Assembly (NCBI RefSeq): GCF_020184175.1
Contig: NC_065531.1
Location: 65,116,806 to 65,180,805, forward strand
DNA length: 64,000 bases
Direction of reading: 5' to 3'
DNA from: Aphis gossypii
Lineage: Eukaryota > Arthropoda > Insecta > Hemiptera > Aphididae
Position numbers and translations under genes: made by a program. This document shows positions 53,361 to 64,000 of the stretch, in pieces. Positions within the stretch are counted from its first letter, which is position 1. Every line of letters starts with the position of its first letter. A model generated the notes under the pieces. The model was given only the letters and a program-made list of their open reading frames with translations, did not search any database and was not told the origin of the DNA.

Positions 53361-56300
53361 TTTGCAGCAGCCGTTAAATGGAAAATATTATATTCTTTTT
53401 TGGAATTTTCTGTCAAAGATTTTTTATCTTCACAAGTATTATAAAATATAATTTTCACTTTCAAATAGGTACAATAAGGTAACTCGCTTTGCTCTACACA
53501 CAAATGTCTTATAAGTTATAATTTATTATTTCAAAAACATTATAACACGGCGTCGTGGATAGACTATTTAGGTACACTCTGTAGTGTACGAGAGTACGGT
53601 TTATTGCAAATAAACCTATAATATATTAATAGCAAATGCTGATGATTTCGTCTCCGAAATTACCACTTAGAAGTTATAAAATATATTTTGATCTTCAACT
53701 TTGAGCGTGGTTTCAGATAACAATTTTAATTGTGCTTAAAATTCTAAATACTATTCAAAATAACCAAGTAAGATAAAAAAAAAACTAGAATTTGTAAAGA
53801 AAATTTGAATTTTTTTTTTATATTCGTATAATTTTAAAACAAATAATAAAATAGGCTCAATAATATTATTTTTTATGCTATTTATACATAGTTACATTTT
53901 TTTCCATAGTATGAATATCGATAAAAAAATTCGTAGGGTTAAAAATCTAATAGTTTTTAAAATTTTCCACAATGTAACGATGTAATCCAAAACATAATTA
54001 TTGTTTATAGTTATTTGAACTTCAGATTTGGACAAATAGTTATATATTTAATCGAGAACTAACGATTTTAATTATTATGATTCATATTAACAATGCAATT
54101 TTCAATTGCTATGTTTTTTCAAAAATGTATTAAAAATACTATATTACTAGTAGTTTTAAAAATTACTTTAATTACATTATCAAAAAACGTTTCATGAAAT
54201 ATGCTTATAAATATAGGGTGGCCGCTGGCATATACTCTCCGCTCAGAATTGTTTTTTATATACCATCAAATTAAAATTTAACACATTCATTATAATGACC
54301 TTCTCGAGGATACCTACTATAAAGTATAAAGTATAAAACTGAGCGATACTCATAAATATACATTTTTAAGTATAAATTTGATGTGTTATAAATATTATAA
54401 AAATATTTTCCAATATCTCAATCATCAATGTTGTCACTCATTATTATTAATTTTTGTGTGAGTAGTAAATTATAATTTTTTTGTTAAATATACGAAAATA
54501 TTTTTAGTTAATATTATAAAGATTGTTTAGTATATTTTATACCTAGTGAAAACCTGTATTATATGTAGCGCTTTCTAGTTTAAATTAGCTTGTACATTTA
54601 TTATTAGTTTTTGATTATTATTTGTTGTAGCTAACACACATGTCTTTAAAAATAATAAATTAAAATGTATGTAATTAATAGAAATCAAAATTCATATTAA
54701 GTAGTAAATAATATGATTTAATCATATTGTATTTGTAATTTTGCTATTTTTTTTTTTTTTTTGCACAAGTCTGTTGTTTAGATATATACATAATATTATG
54801 TATATTATCCAATTATCCACCAGAGTGGGTTTGAGGACCATTACTCAAGTAAAATCTTTAAAATTGTATTAACTTCAAGCGAGTACCTTAATTTACATAG
54901 TACATTTGTTAATAAATTGTTTGCATTTTAAACTAAACTTTTATATTTTTAATTTTTTTTACTGACATAAATGTTTATTAGTTTGGTATTTAATAGAATA
55001 AAATATACTAATTGTTGGGCATACACAATAAACATGTATAGTATTTATATTATACTTATGCTCTATAATATACGGTTTTAGACTTGAGCCAATTCAATCT
55101 AATAGTTAAGCATATAATTAAAATTAACTAAATGAAACAAAATAGACAACTACGTAAGAATCTATAAGTCACATTTTTGACAATGAAAATATATACTCAG
55201 ATAGGTACTTATCCTAATAAATAATAATTTATGTACTAATTGTATAATATATTATATAGTATTTATTGTATAATTATTAATTAATTTATGTATAAATTCA
55301 ACAGTTTTCATAATATTAGGTTTATGCCTGTATAATAATAATAATAAATATAATTCATAATAGTATATTAATATATTTTCCCAGGATGATATTTTTAACT
55401 AAGATACCCAATACTACTAAAACTATAACGCGTATTTTTTTAAAAATTATTTTTCACAAAAGATAAACTTATGATAAATTGTACATGAAAAATAACTCTG
55501 AATTAAAACTCTCAGTCCCTCGACCATAAAGTTATTGGAAGAAAACAGTATTAATAATTTTTGATTTTTATCTCACACCTATGTTAGAGAAAAAGAGTTA
55601 TATTTTGGTATACATAATATTATGTATAATATGCGCTTTACCAGAAATATTAATAAACATTAATTGTATAAAATCTTCTTTTTTTTTTGATACGTTTTTT
55701 GTATGCGGCGTGTTAGTTATTCTATTAGGTACCAAAATGTTTTCGAGCACAGTTGATACTTTAGTACTTTATGTTAGGCCCTAATGTATTTCATATTCTT
55801 ATATTCATATTGCTATTAGTAATTTATTTTTATAAAAGCAATGTGAAAGTTTGAACAAAGTTTTTCCTAAAACATGTTGCATATTATCTGAAAATCACCA
55901 GCAATAGTGAATTAAAAAATTATAATATTTATAAATGTATAGATGATTTGGCCGTGTTTTTTAAAACCACCGGTACGTTTTTAAGACATGTCACTAGTAC
56001 CTATACTAGATCTGCTGTAGTGACCAGTAGTCAGTGGCTTTTATTGGACCATAAAACGGTTTACACATTTGATATTATGTGTAGTAATATTTTCTAAGAC
56101 TATTGTGTTGTGTTCATTTTCATCAATCATATTTAATGTTAACCATCTTCCAAAATGGTTTTTTTTATAGCAGACTCAGTTTCATATCAGCTATAATACT
56201 TGTACACACTGTAGGGGTAACTATAATACTGTTTCAATGATTTATGATGCAAAGGTAGTATTTGAAATATGACTAGTCCTTTATTCGGTGTACCTCGTCA
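53361..56300. other. AT-rich non-coding stretch
   Basis: Nothing recognised. It would be intronic if the exons at 40,966 and 56,357 belong together. Confidence 0.4.
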
Positions 56301-56356
56301 TCCGTCCTGAAGCCAGACATAAAATAAAAAAAAAAAATTTGTATATTATAGCGCAG

Positions 56357-56470
56357 TCTAGCGACGAAAGTGAGCGTTCGTTATCACATTCTTCCGCGGA
56401 CGTCAATAAAATAAATACCTATATTACACCGATAGATAGCGCAGTATATTTACATAAAACAATCTATTAA
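56357..56470 (+). CDS. Plus-strand terminal coding exon, candidate end of the 40.97-kb gene
   Basis: After a GCGCAG acceptor (AG at 56,355-56,356; an alternative AG lies at 56,350-56,351) come 37 codons and TAA. The peptide is SSDESERSLSHSSADVNK followed by INTYITPIDSAVYLHKTIY. The acidic Ser-rich stretch with possible casein-kinase sites and the Tyr-ending tail look like a receptor or adhesion-protein cytoplasmic C-terminus. It starts in phase 0, matching the phase-0 end of the exon at 41,124. Joined, they would give a 90-residue C-terminus and a 15.2-kb intron containing the whole AT block. The pairing is inference; the acceptor's pyrimidine tract is poor. Confidence 0.45.
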   Translation, partial: SSDESERSLSHSSADVNKINTYITPIDSAVYLHKTIY

Positions 56471-56479
56471 TATTATTTT

Positions 56480-57670
56480 AAATTGTATTATTATTAATAA
56501 TAATTAATCAAATAATCAACATCTATCGAGTCATTACAGGTTGCAAAGAGGATACTATTTCAAACCAAATTTCTATATCCTAGAGACAGGTTAATACCAT
56601 ATCGCCATGTTATATTATTAACTATAAATATTATGTACACAATTTTACATCGTAGGTACCTATTAAAAATATACGATTAAAAAATAGCTTATAGTTTGAC
56701 ATTTTTATAACATAAATATGTAATGATGATATCATATAATGTAATATAATACAATACAATCGAAATCATAATAATTGACAATAATTTATGAGTTTTGATT
56801 TCAATTTAGAAGAAATCGTAAAAAAACTTTATAACATTGTTAATATAATTTTTATGACTAATTTGGACTTTTTTAAATTATATTATATATAGGTACTTCA
56901 TATTACGTAAAACACCTTTTAATATTTTTTTACCTAGCTGAAGAAGTATCCAAGTTTTAAAATATTCAATTTCACTCAACCGAACAAAGTGTAGTCTGTA
57001 TTTAGAATTTTTAATGTTCGACCGTACTAAGTGACCTAGAATAGCTAGAACCGATATACTTGCATAATTATTGTATTCCCAATGAATGGTAATGACTGGA
57101 AGAAAAAGGTAGATTCTTATTATATGTATTATCTGGATTAGCTACTAAATAAAATCATTTAAAATAGTGTTCACTTAGGTATTTCAGTGAAAAAACGGTA
57201 CCTACAAGTATGAATACAATTGCATTTTTAATTTCACTATTTAACTAGTAAATAGACCATAAAACGTTTCACCTTTTAGCAAATGAATAAATATAAACGA
57301 GTGAATATCTTTGAAATGGTATCGAAAAGACCCACGACGTGTTTTTCAGTCTTAGTTTCCCTTATATTATCTTAGGGGACTTAAATGTATATAATAGACT
57401 GTATAAAGTGAGTATTTAGATTAAAATATTCTGTATTTATATAAAATCGGATTGACAAAAATTATTAAAATACTTCTTAACCACTGCAGTTTGATAATAT
57501 GTTATGTGTATTCGTTATTAGTTAGTTTTATAAACTATTAATTTATAAATGTTTCGTTGACTGTTGTTCCATTAAATCATTTGATGCGATTAAGTGCAGT
57601 TTTCAATAACTTTTTTACACTCTTATGGTAACTCACATGATACTTGAATAAAGTTCGTTTATCTGAGTGA
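56480..57670. other. AT-rich convergent intergenic stretch
   Basis: No exon found between the plus-strand terminal exon at 56.47 kb and the minus-strand stop at 57.68 kb. Confidence 0.4.
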
Positions 57671-57680
57671 TATCTGACAG

Positions 57681-57790
57681 TTATCGGTCTTGCATATGAC
57701 GACAGTTCACCATGTGCCGTTGATAGTTTTCCATTCGCAAAGCAATTTTATAACCAATGTCACCATTTTTAATGTTGTATGTCGATGGAC
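57681..57790 (-). CDS. Exon E, terminal exon of the SHIPPO-repeat gene
   Basis: After acceptor ATAATTAG (AG at 57,792-57,791) the exon begins GT CCA TCG ACA TAC. With the preceding G this rebuilds GPSTYNI, a repeat core split by the intron, which strongly supports the junction. The frame ends with TAA at 57,683-57,681 after HMQDR. A GTGAAC inside could be a donor, but no further exon was found. Confidence 0.65.
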
Positions 57791-60700
57791 CTAATTATAT
57801 TATAAAATGTATAACACGCATTTATAATATTACTGAGAATTTTCTATCATGGATTTATTCATTGGTGAATTGTAAAATATGCATTTATACGATGTGATTT
57901 ACCAACCATTTTCCCGCTCATAGTTGGTTTTCTTTAATAATGAATTATTGAAATTCTAGCTTTTGGAATTTATAAATATAATCTTAAGGATAAAGAAATG
58001 TATTGTTAAGTACATATTTTTTTTAAAACTTTGAATGTATTTAAATCATAATAAATTTGAAAGTTTAATTTTTTAGTTACTTTAATATAATATAATTAAT
58101 ATTATAAGTGCTAAGGATAATAGAAAATCGAAAATTATATTCAAACAAGTACCTATAATATATATATATTATATATATTATCTATATATTATATAGAATA
58201 AAATAGATATAAATATTGGACCATATGCTTATTGTACACTAATAATTTTTAAGAGATTTTTAAGTGAATAATTTTTAAATATCTTTGGTATACAAAATAA
58301 TTCAAAAACCACTCGTTTGATTTTTTATTCAGATAAATCAGATTTTTTCTAATTAATTTTATAAATATTTTACAATAAAAAAGCTTATTTATAACTTTTA
58401 AATAAATAAATGTATAGTACCATAATATAATAATATAATTATACTAATATATAATAAACGTTATGACCTCGTACTACTAGTCCAATAATTCCAAAAAACA
58501 AAACTTTACTAGTTTATTCGATGGAAAAAAAGTTGAGTTGTTTTTAATAAATAAATAACTGATTTATTTACACTTCCTATCGGGTCTTAAACAATAATTA
58601 TATTAATACGGGTATATAGTTAGAATAGAAATTCAAAGAAGTATTTTAAAATCATTTATCATGCTATTAAGACTATTTTAAAATTATTTATGGAAATTTT
58701 ATAATACAAACCCATAAATTGTTGGTTGGTTTAATAATAGTCAAAAAATATAAAATGATTCACAAGCATGCATACCCATATTATATTTCTTTTAATAATT
58801 TCTATATTAATTTTTTGATTTTCAGAAATTATAAGTATAACTTAGTATTATATTTTCAAATACTTAGATTATTATATCATTTTTACCATAATTTTTTAAA
58901 AGAATACTATCATTCTTCCCTGTAAAATATCTTAAACAGATAACATTTTTGAACATTTTGTTATATCTAAAATAAATTTAAATAAGTAGTAGTCGAGATA
59001 TTCAATTTTGTGTAATTATTGGAATATATACCTATTACATTGTACACTGTACTAGATTTGTATGTTATATGGGCATAATATTATTATAACATAATATTGT
59101 AATTATCAATAATAATATAATATTAACATTTTATTTTGAAATTTATAAAAATTTCTGCGCATAATAAGTAATAAATACTATATTAATATTTAATTTACAT
59201 CTATAATGTATTAGGTAGGTATATATTTTTGTTAAACCATTTTTAAGAGCTATAACCCTTGCAATTTTTAATAATTAAAAACCACTCGTTCGTATTTTGA
59301 TTTAAAAATATCAAAAATTTCAAAACATCACCTGCTTAACTGCAGTTTACTGTGAAAATGATTAGTTCTTAATAAAAAAAATAATGAAGCTTTCTTAATT
59401 AAAAATAATCCACTAAATAATTGACATTTAAAAAAAAAAGATGTTGTTTTTTAAAAAACAGAAGATTGTATCAACACAGAAAAATCCTTACTTAATGTAA
59501 AAAAAAAAAATTATAATAATCAGGATGAATGGTCCTTGAGTATACTTAAAATATGAAATAATCAGAATTTAAAAAAAAAAACCGGGCAAGTGAGTACTGC
59601 TCTGCTGTACATTAGGTACCGTATGGATCATTATTATATATTATAGGAGTGTTAAATTTGAATCCAATGATAGTTATCATTGTATACGAAAAACGATTCT
59701 GAACGAAGATGATTTGTCAGCCTAGGATATAATTTCTAGTGGTTGGTGAAAAAGGTGGTTTATGTTTTAATGGCCTGAATACAACAAAATTTAAGTTCTT
59801 TTATAATAATTGTAAGTTAAACTTATGAAAAACCTTGTATTAAATTTTCAACTCTTAGCTACTTATACAAAAATTTATATGAAATATACCTACAAAATAA
59901 TTTGCAAATATTCATGGTTTTGACGAATTTTTGTCAATATTTGAACTTCAAATGCTAATAAAAAAAAATTGTGCCTATGTATTCTTATAATTTTTTAATC
60001 ACTATAATAATAACTTACGAGGAACTTTGCATTAAATTTTCAAGTATTTTGATAGGGCCAAAAAGATTTTATCGACACATAAAAAAACAATTTTCAGAAA
60101 AATTGAAAATTTCAGTTGTCTATAAATAGCTCAAAAAAACTCAAAGTATTTTGAAAATTAAATCAAGTAAATAAAATGCCAATCTAAATAACTGGTAAAA
60201 TTTTCAAGTATCTACGACTTATACTTTTTGAATTATAACAAATATCAAAAATCGTTTGAGGCTAAACCGTTATTTAGCGCGGTTTTGTAAAAATTTAAAT
60301 TTCAAACACTCATAAAAATGTTTTGTCTGAATCCGGTAGAGTTTTTTTTACAGATATTTGAAGAAAAATGTATGGAGAACCTTGTACCAAATTTTCAAAA
60401 CTTAGTTATAAAAGAAAAAAATTTTATGATTTTTCAACTTCAAAATTACTTGCAAATTTTCGCGTTTTCGACAGATTTCGTAGAAATTTGAACTATAAAC
60501 TCTTATAAAAAAAAATTATGACTAACGATTTTTAATTTTTTTAGCTACAATAAAAACAACTCATAAGGAACCTTGTAATAAATTTTCAAAACTTTTTGGT
60601 CATCCAAAAATTTTTTATCGACACTTTAAAAAAAATTTCTCAAAAAAATCGAAAATTTCAGTAGTCTATAAATAACTCAAAAAAAGTCAAAATTTTTTGA

Positions 60701-63700
60701 AAATTTAACTATATACAGATACTACTGACATTAACATTTGGTGAAAATTTCAAGTATTTTCAGTGATTAGTTTTTGAATTACAACCATAAAAAAATCGAT
60801 TTGGTCGAAAACTGGTTTTGCGTAAAAATTGCCGTTTTTCCGTCATTTTTTTTTTGTTTTTCTCGATTTTTTTGAAAACTGTTGGAAAATGTTAACTTTT
60901 TACCTCTATAATGCACCAAGGATATTCACTTTTACATCGGAAACCACCCCCATAGTTTGAAATTGGAGCATTATTTCGACTAGTTATGCTGTACACAGAC
61001 ACAAAAAAAAAAAAAAAAAAAAACACACATCATTGTAAAATCAATATATTCATCACTTCGTTCAGAATCTAACACTTATACATTAATTATTAAAGGAAAA
61101 AATTCGGTTGAGCATGGTGGCATCTTATTTGAGGTAAAAAAAGAACTAGGTATTAAAACATTGGACATGAAAATCGAACGATATTTTAACAAATATTAAT
61201 ATAATAATATAATGTTGCTTCGGGTCACCGGTAATTTTATACCCCAAAGTTCTATAGATTCTACAATCGTTAAATTATTAATGCACGATAATACCTATGT
61301 GTTTCTAGACATAATATTGATCTGTACGCCATCGCACGTATTGCAATAAGTAATTTACTTATGTACAAACGTAAAATATGATAACTTTGGTGGTTTCTGC
61401 GGTTTTAGAGCGTCCTTTTTTTTTTTTGCACGTGATAGGTCATGACGCGTTATATGACGATGTGTGTAGTTTTTTTTTGTTCTACCTCGATAAATAAGCG
61501 CTTTTTAACGATTCGCTGCGTCTCAAAAGTTTTGCGTAACATGTGTGGAACCGACCGAATATTTTTACGCATACATGTATACTACAACGTCAATGTTATA
61601 AGTATACCAACACAATATCAGGTATATACATACATATATGTATAGTACCTATATAATACTGTGATCTGTGATGGTGTGGATTTAAAACAATCAATAATAT
61701 TGATTATACTCTACAGCGTTTGGAACTATGAAAAATGATGTGTACTAATGTGAGTATGCCCAAGAGCATAATGGCTTTCGGACACACGATCCATACGAGA
61801 TAGATTTAATGAAAAAATGAATATTTATGCCAACTATGATTTCTACGAAAATTAAAATTATTATTTGCTACAACTAAAAATAAATTTATTAACGATTTTA
61901 TAATTTCAACAAAATATGTCTTTTTAAGTGCAATTCGAAAACATGGTAAAAATATTTTGTTGCTTTTTGAGTTTACCATTTGACATATTCGTATGATTTT
62001 ATAAAAACACATATTTTAATTGCCATAAAAATATATAAAATTTATTGGTAACTTTTAACAAAAAATATATATAATATTTTGAACTTGTTTATACTTAATT
62101 TCGTTGGGTTATAAATATAAATATCTAAAGTTCATTTTTTGAACATAATATTTTAAGAGAGGGTAGTTGTAATATGTCTTTTTTTTTAAAGTATCAAAAC
62201 ATAATGTGACATATCTATCCGCATTCTATTATCATATGAAATATGTATATAATGCTATTATAACGTCTATAACAATGATTATTACCATTGAACTCATCCA
62301 TCACAGTGATCTACTATTTTATTATTATCATTTGATTTCGATAATAAATAAGGTTTAGGCAAAACAGCTTACCGATGTTATCCGAAGTATTAACGTTTGC
62401 AAGCGAAGTGTTCCTTTTCGATCCCTTCATTGACCATTTCGGGTTTGTTTTGTATAAAAGTTCGTATTTAGTATTGTACAAAGTCGGTGCTGGTTTTTGA
62501 TCGTCTTGTAATCTTTTCTATAAAAGCGGTTGATTTATATTGTTTATTTTAATACTATTTTAGTCAAATCTTACTTCAGTAAATCGAGTATTTACTAACC
62601 GAAACAGCGTTTAAACTAAAATCCAGACTGTTCGAGAATTTTCCAATAGTATTTAACGGTGACTTTACTCCCGTATACTTCTCTAGTTTTGGAATATTCT
62701 AAAAATTACAATAGGTATACAAATAAACAATATTGTATTATTGCCCGTTAAGTGCTGTTTGAATATAATGTATTAAAATAGGCATTGTAACAGTAACCTA
62801 GACCTAGAGTTTCGGACGAAACAATATAGTTTATATAGATAAACAAATAAATTAGTGGAAATCAACTTATCTCAACAACTATGAGCCAAAATCCAAAATG
62901 TTTGTCATAAAATGTATTATTATACAATAATAATATGACGTATTAAACTTTACAGTCTACAAGTTTTAGTATATTATTTTATTTATTATTTTAGTATATT
63001 ATAATACATAATAATATGATAATATATCGAAATTATTAAAAATGTATTTTGATTTGGAATATGAAAACTCTATGCTATCTCTCTGTAAAATGTAAAAGAC
63101 TTAATAAATTATAACCATAAAACTATTACTTTCTATATTATGTAATGTGTATGATATATTTTTAAATATAGTTAATATTAAATGTACGGATGTGCCATAG
63201 TATAAAAATATGTACCTAATATGTAACATGTAACAACATATTTGTAACTTTTATTTTTATTTTTTAAAAATTAGCTTCTTTATTATTTATAGGCTTTTTT
63301 AATACTCTGCATAGGAATGAAAATAGGGCTACAATAAAAGTGTGAATACTTAGCACTTAATATGAAACACCCACTAGTTTAAATCTACATTTTCGAAAAA
63401 TAAAAATCAATTTGTTCTGTATAGTACATAAGTAATTAGTTAAATATTATAAATATCTCCAAACTGATAAGCTGTTAGCTGAGCTGTGACCACTTTTTTC
63501 TAACTAACGTGTGAATTATCGTTTCGAAGGAAATTATAACGTAGGTAACATAATAATGTTATTACAACTTCGTTTGCAACCAACAAGTCCAAACATTCAA
63601 TGACTGACTTTGGTTTGTTGCTTTTTTGTGGTCTACAAAATTTATGTTGTAAATTCAATGTTGTTGCAGAATCGGACATTAACGGTATGCTGTAAGAATC

Positions 63701-64000
63701 TGGCCCCGGACAGGTTTCTTTTGCTGCTCTCGCAATTGATTGTTCGACTAAAGGCGTTTTCATTCGTCCCAAAAAAGCGTAGTTTGTTGTCTAAAAGAGC
63801 ATAATAAATTACAATTTATTTTTAGGATATGATATGATTATATAATGATATACTACATTTTTTGGCGACCACTGCAACGGTTCGAGCTCTGGAACGGGGG
63901 CATTTGGTCCAATACTGATAAATTTGTTCTGGAGGCAGTCGCTTTTTGACGGGTTACTCGGAGATTTCGTGGAGGTTTCCCATTTTAACTTGATTGGTAA
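57681..64000 (-). CDS. Sperm-tail PG-rich repeat (SHIPPO/ODF3-like) protein, 3' part, five exons
   Basis: Five minus-strand exons (64,000-63,857; 63,790-63,566; 62,698-62,600; 62,517-62,373; 57,790-57,681) join in a single open frame of 240 residues plus stop. Junction phases are 0, 0, 0 and 1. Repeat hallmarks are CPGPDSYSIP (residues 75-84), KPAPTLYNTKY (164-174) and GPSTYNIKNGD (205-215). Each is followed by a hydrophobic/basic segment such as PKWSMKGSKR (182-191) and YKIALRMENY (218-227). SHIPPO (PF07004-type) repeats are built around PGPxxY and occur in proteins of sperm flagella and cilia (ODF3/CIMAP, STPG), typically about 250 residues or more. The start lies beyond the window. A transposon sits in intron 4. 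The repeats are diverged, so the exact orthologue is left open. Confidence 0.75.
59690..61072. mobile_element. Non-autonomous DNA transposon with GATTCTGAACGAAG inverted ends
   Basis: The left end carries CGATTCTGAACGAAGATGAT (59,694-59,713) and the right end, on the opposite strand, TAGATTCTGAACGAAGTGAT (61,071-61,052). The interior holds an imperfect direct duplication with a unit of about 0.55 kb: the words TGCAAAT...CGTTTTCGAC, TTTATCGACAC, AAAATTTCAGT.GTCTATAAAT and TTTTGAATTA recur. No transposase frame. The copy at 16,251 shares its right end. The true left edge may lie further out, near an ACCGGGCAAGTGAGTAC at about 59,581. No target duplication was identified. It sits in intron 4 of the SHIPPO-repeat gene. 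Confidence 0.65.
61080..62360. other. Intronic sequence of the SHIPPO-repeat gene
   Basis: No exon could be placed here with confidence. A 38-codon minus-strand frame with ATG near 61,580-61,455 (reading RKNIRSVPHMLRKTFETQ) is protein-like in part, but has no splice sites that fit. Confidence 0.35.
62373..62517 (-). CDS. Exon D of the SHIPPO-repeat gene
   Basis: The exon has 48 codons plus one base, between acceptor CTTTTATAG (AG at 62,519-62,518) and a consensus donor ATCG|GTAAGC. It contains KPAPTLYNTKYELL and NPKWSMKGSKR, a degenerate PGPxxY unit with its following segment. The leftover G pairs with GT of the last exon to make Gly 205. Confidence 0.72.
62600..62698 (-). CDS. Exon C of the SHIPPO-repeat gene
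   Basis: The exon has 33 codons between acceptor AATTTTTAG (AG at 62,700-62,699) and donor TCG|GTTAGT, phase 0 at both ends. The peptide starts NIPKLEKYTGVKSP and contains a LDFSLN segment. Another frame is also open for about 25 codons, so this is the least certain exon, but it is the only frame that fits both neighbours. Confidence 0.5.
63566..63790 (-). CDS. Exon B of the SHIPPO-repeat gene
   Basis: The exon has 75 codons between acceptor GCTCTTTTAG (AG at 63,792-63,791) and donor GTT|GTAATA, phase 0 at both ends. It carries the clearest repeat, TCPGPDSYSIP, preceded by YAFLGRMKTP and a basic linker. If the donor is skipped the frame runs on to a stop at 63,500, but that tail is not protein-like. 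Confidence 0.7.
63857..64000 (-). CDS. Exon A of the SHIPPO-repeat gene (5' end outside window)
   Basis: The exon has 48 codons, open from the window edge to a donor AAT|GTAGTA (GT at 63,856-63,855), phase 0. The peptide ends IGPNAPVPELEPLQWSPKN. The following intron is 66 nt (63,791-63,856). It is partial: the upstream exon or start is beyond 64,000. Confidence 0.7.

Noticed and set aside
63860..63885. TGGCGACCACTGC, resembling a retroelement primer-binding site (tRNA-Arg type)
   Set aside because: Only the first eight bases match, no long terminal repeat precedes it, and the opposite strand is a coding exon in frame with its neighbour.
1..64000. CRISPR arrays, tRNA or rRNA genes, bacterial operons
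   Set aside because: No direct-repeat/spacer pattern, no tRNA A/B-box structure and no rRNA core words were seen; the sequence is eukaryotic in style.

Overview
This window looks like nuclear DNA of an insect, most likely an aphid. The base composition is very AT-rich, with endless ATAATATTAT-type low complexity and TAGGTACCTA-like motifs. Introns are short (66-67 nt) with polypyrimidine acceptors and GTAAGT-like donors. There is a patch of insect-type (TTAGG)n telomere sequence and several small DNA transposons of insect type. There are no operons or ribosome binding sites. The aphid assignment is inference from style, not from a search. Most ORFs longer than 60 codons here are chance; the real coding content sits in short exons.

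Layout. 1-37.7 kb is mostly non-coding AT-rich sequence with scattered GC-richer islands (about 0.9-1.7, 4.5-5.4, 7.9-8.5, 15.4-15.8, 18.6-19.1, 23.1-23.9, 29.6-30.5 and 33.0-33.8 kb). It carries small DNA transposons: two hAT-like MITEs with 8-bp target duplications, a pogo/Tigger-like MITE at a TA, a 118-bp near-perfect hairpin, a two-headed dispersed repeat of about 1.7 kb, and a decayed IS630/Tc1/mariner-type transposase. A minus-strand terminal exon with a 67-nt intron lies at 37.8-38.0 kb, followed by a third hAT MITE at 38.3 kb. A clear plus-strand exon of 53 codons lies at 40,966-41,124; possible continuations are at 41,800 and 56,357.

From 42.18 to 52.27 kb lies a 10-kb satellite-like block made almost only of A and T. 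It consists of roughly 41-bp modules that are themselves palindromic, arranged in tandem, inverted and higher-order copies. It may sit in the intron of the plus-strand gene.

The right end (57.7-64.0 kb, minus strand) holds the best gene in the window: five in-frame exons giving the C-terminal 240 residues of a sperm-tail PG-rich repeat (SHIPPO/ODF3-like) protein. Its 5' end lies beyond the window. A DNA transposon of about 1.4 kb with inverted ends sits in its largest intron, and a truncated relative lies at 16.25 kb. The plus-strand gene (if it ends at 56.47 kb) and this minus-strand gene converge. Nothing suggests that the genes act in one pathway.
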